Source: Pseudomonas rhodesiae (lineage in GTDB: Bacteria > Pseudomonadota > Gammaproteobacteria > Pseudomonadales > Pseudomonadaceae). From it: a stretch of DNA of 64,000 nucleotides. Position 1 is the stretch's first letter; each line of letters starts with the position of its first letter. This document shows positions 7,431-15,802 of the stretch, piece after piece. The stretch is from positions 1 to 64,000 of the forward strand of contig NZ_VFEU01000024.1 in NCBI RefSeq assembly GCF_007858255.1. Direction: 5' to 3'. The notes beneath the pieces are model-generated. The model saw nothing but the letters and a program-made list of their open reading frames with translations, made no database searches and was not told where the DNA came from. Position numbers and translations under genes: made by a program.

Positions 7431-8327
7431 ATGCCTGGCCCACGTCGCTTTCCCTTACCGTTGATCGCTGCCTTCTTTGCCTTATATGTGATCTGGGGTT
7501 CCACCTACCTGGTGATCCGCATCGGCGTCGAATATTGGCCGCCGCTGTTGCTAGCGGGGATTCGGTTTTGCACGGCGGGGGCGTTGATGTATGGCTACCT
7601 CAGATGGCGTGGGGTGCCGGCGCCGACTTGGAGGCAATGGAAAGCCGCCGGGATGATCGGCATTTTGCTGCTCACCTTCGGCAATGGCGGCGTCAGCGTG
7701 GCCGAGCACACCGGCGTGTCGTCCGGGGTGGCGGCGCTGGCGGTGGCGACGGTGCCGCTGTTCACCCTGCTGTGCGGGTACTTCTGGGGCGCGCGCAATA
7801 CGCGGCTGGAATGGGCCGGGGTGATCCTGGGGATCGTCGGCATCGCCATGCTCAACATGGGCAGCACCCTGCAATCGAGTCCGATAGGGGCCGCGTTGTT
7901 GCTGTTTGCGGCGGCTTCGTGGGCGTTCGGTTCGGTGTGGAGCCGGCAGTTGCCATTGCCCCAGGGCGCCATGGCCAGTGCCGCGGAAATGCTGGTGGCC
8001 GGTGTAGCGCTGCTGCTCGGCAGTGCGCTGTCCGGCGAACACCTGCAAGCCCTGCCGCCGCTGGAAGGCTGGCTGGCCCTGGCCTACCTGACCGTGTTCG
8101 GCTCGATCATCGCGTTCAACGCCTACATGTACCTGCTCAAGCACGTACGCCCGGCGGCGGCGACCAGTTACGCCTACGTCAACCCGGCGGTGGCGGTGTT
8201 GCTGGGGATTGTGTTCGTCGGTGAGAGCATCGGCCTGGAAGAAGCCTTGGCGATGCTGGTGATTATCAGCGCGGTGCTGTTGATCAGCCTGCCCCAGTGG
8301 CGCAAGCCCAAGCCGGAAATAAGGTAA
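7431..8327 (+). CDS. yedA: EamA-family drug/metabolite exporter (YedA-like)
   Basis: The 298-residue protein has about ten predicted membrane helices in two EamA repeats; the first opens with LYVIWGSTYLVIRIG, the YedA signature, and the second ends with YAYVNPAVAVLLGIVFVGE. DMT-family exporters move amino acids or related metabolites out across the inner membrane. It is transcribed divergently from an Lrp-type regulator, with a 159-base gap that contains both promoters. Substrate unknown. Confidence 0.85.
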   Translation: MPGPRRFPLPLIAAFFALYVIWGSTYLVIRIGVEYWPPLLLAGIRFCTAGALMYGYLRWRGVPAPTWRQWKAAGMIGILLLTFGNGGVSVAEHTGVSSGVAALAVATVPLFTLLCGYFWGARNTRLEWAGVILGIVGIAMLNMGSTLQSSPIGAALLLFAAASWAFGSVWSRQLPLPQGAMASAAEMLVAGVALLLGSALSGEHLQALPPLEGWLALAYLTVFGSIIAFNAYMYLLKHVRPAAATSYAYVNPAVAVLLGIVFVGESIGLEEALAMLVIISAVLLISLPQWRKPKPEIR

Positions 8328-8374
8328 ACTGCCGCGCATTGCGACCTTGCGTTGATTTTTCCTACGGTAACTAC

Positions 8375-9709
8375 ATGACTTTCGCCTCCCTTGGCCTGAT
8401 CGAACCCTTGCTGCGCGCCCTTGAGACGCTCGGCTACCAGACCCCGACGCCGGTGCAGGCGCAAGCCATTCCGGCGGTGCTGGCCGGTCGCGACTTGATG
8501 GCCGCCGCCCAGACCGGCACCGGCAAGACCGCTGGTTTCGCCGTGCCGTTGCTGCAATTGCTGACCATGGAAGGGCCGAAAGTCGCCGCCAACTCGGCGC
8601 GCGCGCTGATCCTGTGCCCGACCCGCGAGCTGGCCGAGCAGGTTCACGCCAGCGTCGCCGAATATGCGCAACACCTGCCGCTGACTACCTACGCGGTGTA
8701 CGGCGGCGTGAGCATCAACCCGCAAATGATGAAGCTGCGCAAGGGCGTCGACATCCTGGTCGCCACACCGGGCCGCCTGATCGACCTGTTCCGCCAGAAC
8801 GCGCTGAAACTCAACCAGTTGCAAACCCTGGTGCTGGATGAGGCCGACCGCATGCTCGACCTGGGCTTCTCCGAAGAACTGGCGAACATCTACCGCATGC
8901 TGCCGAAAAAGCGCCAGACCCTGCTGTTCTCGGCGACCTTCTCCGATGACATCCGTCTGCTGGCCGGGCAAATGCTTAACGACCCGCTGAGCATCGAAGT
9001 CAGCCCGCGCAACGTGGCAGCCAACACCGTCAAGCAGTGGGTGGTGCCGGTGGACAAGAAGCGCAAGCCGGAGCTGTTTGTGCACCTGATGCGCAAAGGC
9101 CGCTGGAAGCAGGTGCTGGTGTTCGCCAAGACCCGCAACGGCGTGGACGCGCTGGTGGACAAGTTGCAGGGCCTGGGCGTGAACGCCGATGGCATCCATG
9201 GCGACAAGCCCCAGGCTACGCGCCAACGCGCGCTGGACCGCTTCAAGTCCAGCGATGTGCAGATCCTGGTGGCCACCGATGTGGCGGCCCGTGGCCTGGA
9301 CATTGAAGACCTGCCGCTGGTGGTCAACTTCGATTTGCCGATCGTGGCCGAGGACTACATCCACCGCATCGGCCGCACCGGCCGCGCGGGCAACACCGGC
9401 GAGGCGATTTCCCTGGTGTGCGCCGATGAAGTGAACATGCTGTCGGCTATCGAGATGCTGACCCGTCAGACCCTCACGCGCAAAACCGAGCCGGAGTTCG
9501 AGCCCGAGCACCGCGTACCCGAAACCGACGCCAGCGGTCAGGTGGTGAAGAAGCCGAAAAAACCGAAGAAGCCCAAGGCGTCCGGTGGTGGCGGCAAGCG
9601 CAATTTGGGCAAGTGGGTGGACAGTGGTGATGTCGCACCGTCGGAGCCTTCGATCAAGCCGGTGCGTAAGGTGCCGGTGTTCAATACCGGGCCGCGTAAG
9701 AAGAAGTGA
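8375..9709 (+). CDS. rhlE: DEAD-box ATP-dependent RNA helicase RhlE
   Basis: A 444-residue helicase with the full DEAD-box set: Q motif (FASLGLIEPLLRAL...TPTPVQAQAIP), AQTGTGKT (Walker A), PTRELAEQ, TPGRLID, VLDEADRMLD (DEAD), SAT, ARGLDIEDLP and HRIGRTGR. The C-terminal tail is lysine-rich (KKPKKPKKPKASGGGG), typical of RhlE and used for RNA binding. RhlE proteins act in RNA turnover and ribosome maturation. The ATG at 8375 gives the family's MTFASLGL start; an in-frame upstream extension to 8297 overlaps yedA and is rejected. It starts 47 bases after yedA. Confidence 0.95.
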   Translation: MTFASLGLIEPLLRALETLGYQTPTPVQAQAIPAVLAGRDLMAAAQTGTGKTAGFAVPLLQLLTMEGPKVAANSARALILCPTRELAEQVHASVAEYAQHLPLTTYAVYGGVSINPQMMKLRKGVDILVATPGRLIDLFRQNALKLNQLQTLVLDEADRMLDLGFSEELANIYRMLPKKRQTLLFSATFSDDIRLLAGQMLNDPLSIEVSPRNVAANTVKQWVVPVDKKRKPELFVHLMRKGRWKQVLVFAKTRNGVDALVDKLQGLGVNADGIHGDKPQATRQRALDRFKSSDVQILVATDVAARGLDIEDLPLVVNFDLPIVAEDYIHRIGRTGRAGNTGEAISLVCADEVNMLSAIEMLTRQTLTRKTEPEFEPEHRVPETDASGQVVKKPKKPKKPKASGGGGKRNLGKWVDSGDVAPSEPSIKPVRKVPVFNTGPRKKK

Positions 9710-9732
9710 CTTTGCGGTGTGGTTGATGGCCT

Positions 9733-9808
9733 TATCGGGGGCAAGCCCCCTCCCACATTTTGACTGTATTCACAAATCAAACTGTGGGAGGGGGCTTGCC
9801 CCCGATGG
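9733..9808. repeat. REPIN (inverted REP pair)
   Basis: Two REP sequences in opposite orientation (9733-9758 and 9783-9808) are separated by about 25 bases, between convergent rhlE and the flavoprotein gene. Confidence 0.9.
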
Positions 9809-9831
9809 TGGTTTCAAACACACCACACATC

Positions 9832-11058
9832 TCAACGATTAAGCCATTCCAGCACGCCCCGCCCAGCTGCCCGACCACTGGCAAAGCACCCCGTCAGCAA
9901 ATACCCGCCCGTCGGCGCCTCCCAATCCAGCATCTCACCGGCACAAAACACCCCCGGCAATTGCTTGAGCATCAAGCGTTCGTCCAGTGCTTCGAACGGC
10001 ACGCCGCCGGCTGTGCTGATCGCCTCATCCATCGGCCGAGTTTTCACCAGCGTCAGCGGCAACGCCTTGATATCCACCGCCAATTGCGCGGGATCCTGGA
10101 AATGCTCGGCTGGCGTCAACTCGCGCAGCAGCGCGGCTTTCACGCCATCCAGCCCCAGCTGACTGTGCAAATGCTTGCTTATCGAGCGTGAACCGCGCGG
10201 CTTGGCCAGGGCCGCCAGGACCTTATCCAGCGGTTTGCTTGGCAGCAAATCGATATGCACGGTGGCCGCGCGGTCGCGGTTGATCGCTTCCCGAATCGGC
10301 GCCGACAGTGCGTAGATCAGGCTGCCTTCGATGCCGGTGGCGGTGATCACGCATTCGCCCAGCCGCGGTTTGCCCCCCCCCAAGCCGATGGCGACGTTTT
10401 TCAACGGCGCGCCGGCGAATTTGCTGACCATCAACTCGCTCCAGGCAGACACCTCAAAGCCACAGTTGCTCGGTTGCAAGCGAGCATAGGGCACGCCTTT
10501 GTCTTCCAGCAGCTTGAGCCATGCGCCGTCGGAGCCCAGGCGCGACCAACTGCCGCCGCCCAGGGCCAGCAACACCGCGTCGCTGCGCAGGGTTTTATCG
10601 CCGTCCGGGCTGTGGATAAGTAAATCACCCTCGGCAGTCCAGCCGGTCCAGCGATGCCGGGTGTGGATAACCACGCCTTGTTCGCGCAGACGCTTGAGCC
10701 AGGCGCGTAGCAGCGGGGCGGCTTTCATGTCGGTGGGAAACACGCGGCCGGAGGTACCGACAAACGTCTGGATGCCCAGGCCGTGTATCCAGTTGCACAA
10801 GTCGTCAGCGCCAAACCCTCGCAGTAACGGCGCCATCTGCGGCGCGCGCTCGGCGTAGCGGGCGATAAATGCCGGGTACGCTTCGGAATGGGTGATGTTC
10901 ATGCCGCCCACGCCGGCCAGCAGGAATTTGCGCCCCACCGATGGCATGCCGTCGTACAGATCGACCCGCACGCCCGCCAGGCTCAGGACTTCGGCGGCCA
11001 TCAAGCCGGCAGGGCCGCCGCCGATAATGGTGACGTGATGAGCAGAAAGGTCGGACAT
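9832..11058 (-). CDS. BaiN/HI0933-like NAD(P)/FAD-dependent oxidoreductase
   Basis: A 408-residue flavoprotein of the HI0933/BaiN family (TIGR03862-type). The N-terminal dinucleotide-binding motif is IIGGGPAGLMAAEVLSLAG with an acidic residue at the end of the second strand (VDLYD). AGVGGMNITHSE and the C-terminal GGVPFEALDERLMLKQLPGVFCAGEMLD...GGYLL segments are family signatures. It probably reduces an unidentified substrate in the cytoplasm; related BaiN is a bile-acid reductase, which does not imply that role here. Confidence 0.87.
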   Translation of the reverse strand: MSDLSAHHVTIIGGGPAGLMAAEVLSLAGVRVDLYDGMPSVGRKFLLAGVGGMNITHSEAYPAFIARYAERAPQMAPLLRGFGADDLCNWIHGLGIQTFVGTSGRVFPTDMKAAPLLRAWLKRLREQGVVIHTRHRWTGWTAEGDLLIHSPDGDKTLRSDAVLLALGGGSWSRLGSDGAWLKLLEDKGVPYARLQPSNCGFEVSAWSELMVSKFAGAPLKNVAIGLGGGKPRLGECVITATGIEGSLIYALSAPIREAINRDRAATVHIDLLPSKPLDKVLAALAKPRGSRSISKHLHSQLGLDGVKAALLRELTPAEHFQDPAQLAVDIKALPLTLVKTRPMDEAISTAGGVPFEALDERLMLKQLPGVFCAGEMLDWEAPTGGYLLTGCFASGRAAGRGVLEWLNR

Positions 11059-11185
11059 GGGCAGAGGCTACGGTCGCGGAAATAAGCCGAGCATTCTACC
11101 CGAGCGGCGCAGCCTTGCCTGATCAAAAAATGTACAGCTTCCTACACGCTATACAGCTACTGGCTCGTAGACGCTTACGCTCAAG

Positions 11186-11220
11186 TTATCCACAGGCCGT
11201 TCCACAGGCATTGTGGGTAA
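11186..11220. promoter_or_regulatory. DnaA-box-like inverted pair
   Basis: A perfect DnaA box TTATCCACA lies at 11186-11194, and TGTGGGTAA (one mismatch, opposite strand) at 11212-11220. The pair lies in the gap between the HDAC-family gene and the flavoprotein gene. It could equally be an imperfect hairpin ending the HDAC transcript. Confidence 0.3.
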
Positions 11221-11231
11221 CGGCCCACGGT

Positions 11232-12152
11232 TCAATGACAGCCTGATGACGCCCATACCCGCTGCGCACTGTGGTGCAGGATGCCGTGGCGGCGGGCCAG
11301 GGCGGCGCGGTCTTTGCTGTAGCCGCCGCCGATCACGCCCATCACCGGGATGTCACGGCCCAGGCAGTGACGCATTACGCGTTCATCACGGTCGGCCAGG
11401 CCCAGGTCTGTCAGCTTGAGGTAACCGAGGGCGTCGTCCTTATGCACATCCACGCCGGCGTCGTATAGCACCAGGTCGGGCTGATACAGCGGCAGCAGGT
11501 AGTTGAGGGCGTCATCGACCACCTTGAGGTAGTCGGCATCGCCCATGCCCATGGGCAACGGGATGTCCCAGTCGCTATGGGCCTTGCGTGCCGGGAAGTT
11601 TTTTTCGCAGTGCAGCGACACGGTGATCGCTTCCGGTGTGTCGTGCAGGATGCGTGCAGTGCCGTCGCCCTGGTGCACGTCGCAGTCGAATATCAGCACG
11701 CGGTTGACCCGGCCGCTTTCCAGCAGGTAACGGCTGATCACCGCCAGGTCATTGAAAATGCAAAAGCCAGCCGGGTAATCGTAATGGGCATGGTGGGTGC
11801 CGCCCGCCAAGTGGCAGGCCAGGCCATGTTCCAGGGCTTTTTCGGCGGTCAGAATCGAGCCGCCGACCGCGCGCACCGTGCGCTGGGCCAGGGCTTCGCT
11901 CCAGGGCAGGCCGAGGCGCCGTTGGTCTTCGCGGGACAACTCGCCGCTCATGTAGCGTTCGATATACCCAGGTTCATGGGCCAGGGCCAGAATCTGCGGC
12001 GGGCACAATGACGGGCGCAGCAGTTGGCTGTCCTCGGTCAGGCCGCTGGCCACCAGGTGGTCACGCAGCAGGCGGAATTTATCCATCGGGAACCGGTGGT
12101 CTGCCGGGAACTCGGGGCTGTAGTCATCGTGGTAAATCAGTGGCAATGGCAT
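11232..12152 (-). CDS. Histone deacetylase family protein
   Basis: A 306-residue member of the arginase/deacetylase superfamily, similar to bacterial HDAC-like amidohydrolases. Motifs: YHDDYSPEFPADHRFPM near the N-terminus, GGTHHA, FDCDVHQGDGTA (zinc ligands Asp and His), YDAGVDVHKDDALG (zinc-ligand Asp) and GGGYS. Members deacetylate acetyl-lysine or acetylpolyamines, or hydrolyse related amides, in the cytoplasm. The ATG at 12152 gives the family's MPLPLIYH start; the open frame continues upstream but is rejected. Confidence 0.9.
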   Translation of the reverse strand: MPLPLIYHDDYSPEFPADHRFPMDKFRLLRDHLVASGLTEDSQLLRPSLCPPQILALAHEPGYIERYMSGELSREDQRRLGLPWSEALAQRTVRAVGGSILTAEKALEHGLACHLAGGTHHAHYDYPAGFCIFNDLAVISRYLLESGRVNRVLIFDCDVHQGDGTARILHDTPEAITVSLHCEKNFPARKAHSDWDIPLPMGMGDADYLKVVDDALNYLLPLYQPDLVLYDAGVDVHKDDALGYLKLTDLGLADRDERVMRHCLGRDIPVMGVIGGGYSKDRAALARRHGILHHSAQRVWASSGCH

Positions 12153-12228
12153 GGAATTTTCTGACGGGAACCTGCGACGGATCTTAACAGCGCTGTACAC
12201 TCACGCACATGGCAAGGGAGGGGGCCCC

Positions 12229-12798
12229 ATGGAGCCGATACTGGAATTGGAAAGCGCGCGGCTGGTGCTGCGCCAGTGGCGCGACAAAGACCTCAAGGCG
12301 TTTGCGAGTATGTGCGACGACCCTCAGGTGATGCGCTATTTTCCGGCCCGGCTGAGCCATCTGGAAAGCGCCGCGTTGATCGGGCGCATCCGTGGGCATT
12401 TCGCCGAATATGGTTTTGGTTTCTGGGCCTTGCAGCGCAAGGACACTGGCGAGTTTATCGGCCTCACCGGGTTGCAGAACGTCAGCTTTGAAACCGGCTT
12501 CACCCCGGCGGTGGAGATTGGCTGGCGTCTGGCGCGCGAGCACTGGGGTTTGGGCTACGCCAGTGAAGCGGCCTGGACTGCGCTGCGGTGTGGCTTCGAT
12601 CGATTGCAGTTGGATGAAATCGTCGCCTTCACCACCGAGGCCAATCTGCCTTCACAAAAAGTCATGCAGGCCATCGGTATGCATTACGATCCGCAAGCCG
12701 ATTTCGAGCACCCCAAAGTCGCGGCCGACGACCCGCTGCGTCATCATGTTTTGTACCGCATCACCCGCGCCCAATGGTTGGACACGCTGCACGGATAA
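12229..12798 (+). CDS. GNAT family N-acetyltransferase (RimJ/RimL type)
   Basis: A 189-residue GNAT protein. RLVLRQWRDKDLKAFASMCDDPQVMRYFP is the usual RimJ/RimL-like start, and GWRLAREHWGLGYASEAAWTALRCGF holds the acetyl-CoA pyrophosphate-binding loop. It presumably acetylates an amino group on a protein N-terminus or small molecule; the target is unknown. ATG at 12229 has GGGAGG upstream. It is divergent from the HDAC-family gene (77-base gap), an arrangement that places an acetyltransferase and a deacetylase back to back. Confidence 0.88.
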   Translation: MEPILELESARLVLRQWRDKDLKAFASMCDDPQVMRYFPARLSHLESAALIGRIRGHFAEYGFGFWALQRKDTGEFIGLTGLQNVSFETGFTPAVEIGWRLAREHWGLGYASEAAWTALRCGFDRLQLDEIVAFTTEANLPSQKVMQAIGMHYDPQADFEHPKVAADDPLRHHVLYRITRAQWLDTLHG

Positions 12799-12836
12799 GC
12801 AGCCCGGAATGCCCTATCGTTTTTAGGAGTTGCTCA

Positions 12837-13706
12837 ATGAGCCAAGTATTGGAAGATCTGGTGGACCTGCTGACTCTGGAGCCGATTGAGGAAAACCTCT
12901 TTCGCGGCCGCAGCCAGGACCTGGGTTTTCGCCAGTTGTTCGGTGGCCAGGTGCTCGGCCAGTCGCTGTCGGCGGCCAGCCAGACCGTCGAAGAAGCGCG
13001 GCATGTGCACTCCCTGCACGGTTACTTCCTGCGCCCCGGCGATGCGGGGTTGCCGGTGGTGTACTCGGTGGACCGCGTGCGCGACGGCGGCAGCTTCAGT
13101 ACACGCCGGGTCACGGCAATCCAGAAGGGGCAGCCGATTTTTACATGCAGCGCCTCGTTCCAGTACGACGAAGCAGGCTTCGAGCACCAGAGCACCATGC
13201 CCGTAGTGGTGGGCCCGGAAAACCTGCCATCGGAGCTGGAGCTGACACGCCAGCGTGCGCACCTGATCCCCGAGCCCATGCGCGACAAACTGCTGTGCGC
13301 CAAGCCGATCGAAGTGCGCCCCGTCACTGAAAAAGATCCCTACAACCCGCAGCCGTCCGACCCGGTCAAGTACGTGTGGTTTCGTGCCGACGGCGCCCTG
13401 GCCGATGCGCCGGCGCTGCATAAATACCTGCTGGCCTACGCATCGGACTTCGGCCTGTTGACCACATCGTTGCTGCCCCACGGCAAGACCGTGTGGCAGA
13501 AAGATATGCAGGTCGCCAGCCTCGACCACGCGCTGTGGTTCCACGCCGATCTGCGCGCCGACGATTGGCTGCTCTACGCCATGGATAGCCCGTGGGCCGG
13601 CAACTCCCGAGGCTTCTCCCGTGGCAGCGTGTTCAACCGCGCCGGGCAGTTGGTGGCGTCGGTGACCCAGGAAGGGCTGATCCGCCATCGCAAGGATTGG
13701 GCATGA
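12837..13706 (+). CDS. tesB: Acyl-CoA thioesterase II
   Basis: The 289-residue protein has the double hot-dog fold of TesB. FRGRSQDLGFRQLFGGQVLGQSLSAAS and VHSLHGYFLRPGD form the first half; the second includes SLDHALWFHADLRADDWLLYAMDSPWAGNSRGFSRGSVF, with the Asp/Gln/Thr-type active-site positions of the family. It hydrolyses medium- and long-chain acyl-CoAs to free acids and CoA. ATG at 12837 follows an AGGAG site; its stop overlaps the start of the following HAD gene (ATGA), so the two are translationally coupled. Confidence 0.93.
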   Translation: MSQVLEDLVDLLTLEPIEENLFRGRSQDLGFRQLFGGQVLGQSLSAASQTVEEARHVHSLHGYFLRPGDAGLPVVYSVDRVRDGGSFSTRRVTAIQKGQPIFTCSASFQYDEAGFEHQSTMPVVVGPENLPSELELTRQRAHLIPEPMRDKLLCAKPIEVRPVTEKDPYNPQPSDPVKYVWFRADGALADAPALHKYLLAYASDFGLLTTSLLPHGKTVWQKDMQVASLDHALWFHADLRADDWLLYAMDSPWAGNSRGFSRGSVFNRAGQLVASVTQEGLIRHRKDWA

Positions 13707-14302
13707 GCCTGACGGACGTTAAGCACTGGGTCTTCGATATGGACGGCACCCTCACGGTGGCTGTGCATGATTTCGCGGCCATCCGCGTAGCCCTGGAGAT
13801 TCCACCCGAGGACGACATCCTCACCCACCTGGCGGCATTGCCCGCCGAGGTGGCGGCGACCAAACATGCCTGGTTACTGGAGCATGAGCGTGAACTGGCG
13901 CTGGGCTCGGTGGCAGCGGACGGTGCGGTGGAACTGGTGCGCGAGTTGGCTGCGCGCGGTTATCGCCTGGGCATCCTGACCCGCAACGCACGGGAACTGG
14001 CCCACGTTACGTTGCAGGCCATCGGCCTGGCCGACTGCTTCGCCGCCGACGATGTTCTGGGCCGCGAAGACGCACCGCCCAAACCGGAACCGGGGGGCCT
14101 GCTGAAGCTGGCAGCGGCATGGCAGGTCGCGCCGGACGAGATGGTGATGGTTGGGGATTACCGCTTCGACCTCGATTGCGGCCGTGCGGCGGGAACGCGG
14201 ACCGTGTTGGTAAACCTGCCGGAGAACCCGTGGCCCGAGTTGACGGACTGGCATGCCGCAGACTGCGCGGCACTGCACCGGATGATCCAGCCCAGGCAAT
14301 GA
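13703..14302 (+). CDS. HAD-superfamily hydrolase
   Basis: A 199-residue HAD hydrolase: motif I FDMDGTLT (nucleophile and acid/base Asp), motif II ILTRN, motif III Lys in PPKPEPGG, motif IV MVGDYRFDLDCGRAAGT. A small helical cap sits after motif I. Similar to phosphoglycolate-phosphatase-like phosphatases; the substrate is unknown. The start overlaps the tesB stop by four bases. Confidence 0.88.
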   Translation: MSLTDVKHWVFDMDGTLTVAVHDFAAIRVALEIPPEDDILTHLAALPAEVAATKHAWLLEHERELALGSVAADGAVELVRELAARGYRLGILTRNARELAHVTLQAIGLADCFAADDVLGREDAPPKPEPGGLLKLAAAWQVAPDEMVMVGDYRFDLDCGRAAGTRTVLVNLPENPWPELTDWHAADCAALHRMIQPRQ

Positions 14303-14310
14303 CTATCAAA

Positions 14311-14403
14311 GGTGGGAGGGGCGGTGTGCCGATTCGACTTGCCCCGATGACGGTACGTCAGCAACAGCTGGGCTGATTGACCCAGCGCTATCGGGGCATG
14401 GGT
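14311..14403. repeat. Decayed REPIN
   Basis: Degenerate REP arms (GGTGGGAGGGG at 14311 and GCTATCGGGGCATGGG near 14388-14403) flank a spacer (GTCAGCAACAGCTGGGCTGA) that closely resembles the spacer of the intact REPIN at 22465-22552, so this is an older relative. Confidence 0.55.
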
Positions 14404-14460
14404 CTCTATCCACCTTCAGTGAGCCATCACCTCAGTAGACGAGGCTCTAGTGGTGAGCGG

Positions 14461-14571
14461 GCTTGCCCCGCGCTGGGCTGCGAAGCGGCCCCAAACTCAG
14501 GCACCTCGGAGTGTCAGCTGAAACCACATCGCCTGGAATGGGGCTGCTTCGCAACCCAGCGCGGGGCAAGC
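14461..14571. repeat. Long inverted repeat of a second REPIN class
   Basis: Two ~26-base arms (GCTTGCCCCGCGCTGGG at 14461 and its inverse CCCAGCGCGGGGCAAGC ending at 14571) flank about 60 bases. The arm sequence differs from the common REP of the window, so it belongs to another REP family. Confidence 0.75.
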
Positions 14572-14722
14572 CAAGGTCACCACAGCAAGCCAAGGTCACC
14601 ACAGCAAGCCAAGGTCACCACAGCAAGCCAAGGTCACCACAGCAAGCCAAGGTCACCACAACAAGCCAAGGTCACCACAATAAGCCAAGGTCACCACAAC
14701 AAGCCCAGCTCACTACAAACAG
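14571..14722. repeat. 19-bp tandem repeat (7 copies plus degenerate end)
   Basis: Seven head-to-tail copies of CCAAGGTCACCACAGCAAG start at 14571, 14590, 14609, 14628, 14647, 14666 and 14685; later copies change GCAAG to ACAAG or ATAAG. A degenerate eighth copy starts at 14704. The array starts exactly at the end of the adjoining inverted repeat. The 516-base gap 14303-14818 contains no gene; open frames through the repeat are by-products of the unit. Confidence 0.9.
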
Positions 14723-14818
14723 CAGAGTTCACCACAGAGTTATTTCAGCCTTTGAGGGTTGTGTGGGTACCTATGGCTATCGGGTGCTAGTCACTTCCCA
14801 CAGGTTGGGCCGGTTTGT

Positions 14819-15802
14819 TCAGTTAAAGCTGGGAAACAATACTTTCTGGCCTTCGGGCGATCTGAGCATCCCATCGCCGTTATGCCCCACCCCAGGCACT
14901 TCCACCAGTTCTTGGCGCAGCTGCGGATGGCGTTGCTTGAGGTAGTCAAAATAGTTGTGCCCGCGAATCAGCCGATAGGCGCCCTGGGCCTCGGCCTCGC
15001 AGCCTTTGTCCAGCGCGGGGTGGTTGGGGTTGGTGTCTTGTTGGCCGAGCAGATACGTGATGGTGCGTGACACATAGGTTTGCTCAAGTTGCGCGGCGCT
15101 TTGGCCGTTGGCGTAGGTCGGCAGTTTTTGCAGGCCGTATTTCCAGTCGTCGAAACCGGGGCAGGTCGCCGCGTCGAACGGCACGGGCCGTTGGGGGCTG
15201 AAGTAGGCGTAGGACGATGGATTGGCCACCACATAACGCAGGCGAATGCCGGCCTGATGCAAGGTCGGATGGTCATGGCCGAGGAGGGCAAAGCGCTGCA
15301 CCACTTGGCCGCCGCCGGAATGACCGGCGACCACGATTTCCTTGAGTGCCGGAAACAACCGGCGATCCCCCAGATGCTCGATCAGTTGGTCCAGCGCGCC
15401 GTAGGAACTGACGCGATCTGCGCCCGTGGACGGTTCGCCGGCCATCCACTCATTGCCTTTCCAGCGCAGCACCCTGTTGTCCAAGTGATTGCGCTGCGCG
15501 TCGGCCTCGTTGAGAAACTGCGGGGCGATCACCAGCGTCGTATCGGCCTGGCCCGCCTGTTCGGCGGCGGCTTCGGCACTGTGCAGGTAGGTCTGCGCAT
15601 TGCGCAGGCGACCGTGCACGACGATCAGCACGCGGGTGACATGGGGCAGCGGCTGGCGCCAGTCCTGGCTTACACCCAGGCTTAAGGCGCCGGCCTCCAG
15701 CTGGAAACGCTCAGGGCTGACTACCTTGACCCCATGCTCGACGGCCCCGGCGGTAGAGCAGGCCAGGCACATACTCAGCAGCAATCCCGAGCGTTTATGC
15801 AT
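14819..15802 (-). CDS. Secreted alpha/beta hydrolase
   Basis: A 327-residue protein with a cleavable signal peptide (MHKRSGLLLSMCLACSTAGAV). The mature part has an alpha/beta-hydrolase fold: VLIVVHGRLRNA (oxyanion region), AGHSGGGQVVQRFA (nucleophile elbow GHSGG) and a C-terminal VPGVGHNGDGML (catalytic His). Probably a periplasmic or extracellular esterase or lipase; no substrate can be named. Its start abuts the stop of the metallopeptidase gene (15803), so the pair is likely one transcript. Confidence 0.8.
   Translation of the reverse strand: MHKRSGLLLSMCLACSTAGAVEHGVKVVSPERFQLEAGALSLGVSQDWRQPLPHVTRVLIVVHGRLRNAQTYLHSAEAAAEQAGQADTTLVIAPQFLNEADAQRNHLDNRVLRWKGNEWMAGEPSTGADRVSSYGALDQLIEHLGDRRLFPALKEIVVAGHSGGGQVVQRFALLGHDHPTLHQAGIRLRYVVANPSSYAYFSPQRPVPFDAATCPGFDDWKYGLQKLPTYANGQSAAQLEQTYVSRTITYLLGQQDTNPNHPALDKGCEAEAQGAYRLIRGHNYFDYLKQRHPQLRQELVEVPGVGHNGDGMLRSPEGQKVLFPSFN

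Noticed and set aside
14377..14945. Two overlapping plus-strand frames rich in SQGHHSKPR/PQQAKVTTA repeats
   Set aside because: They are translations of the 19-base tandem repeat, which is open in several frames; no start signal or domain.
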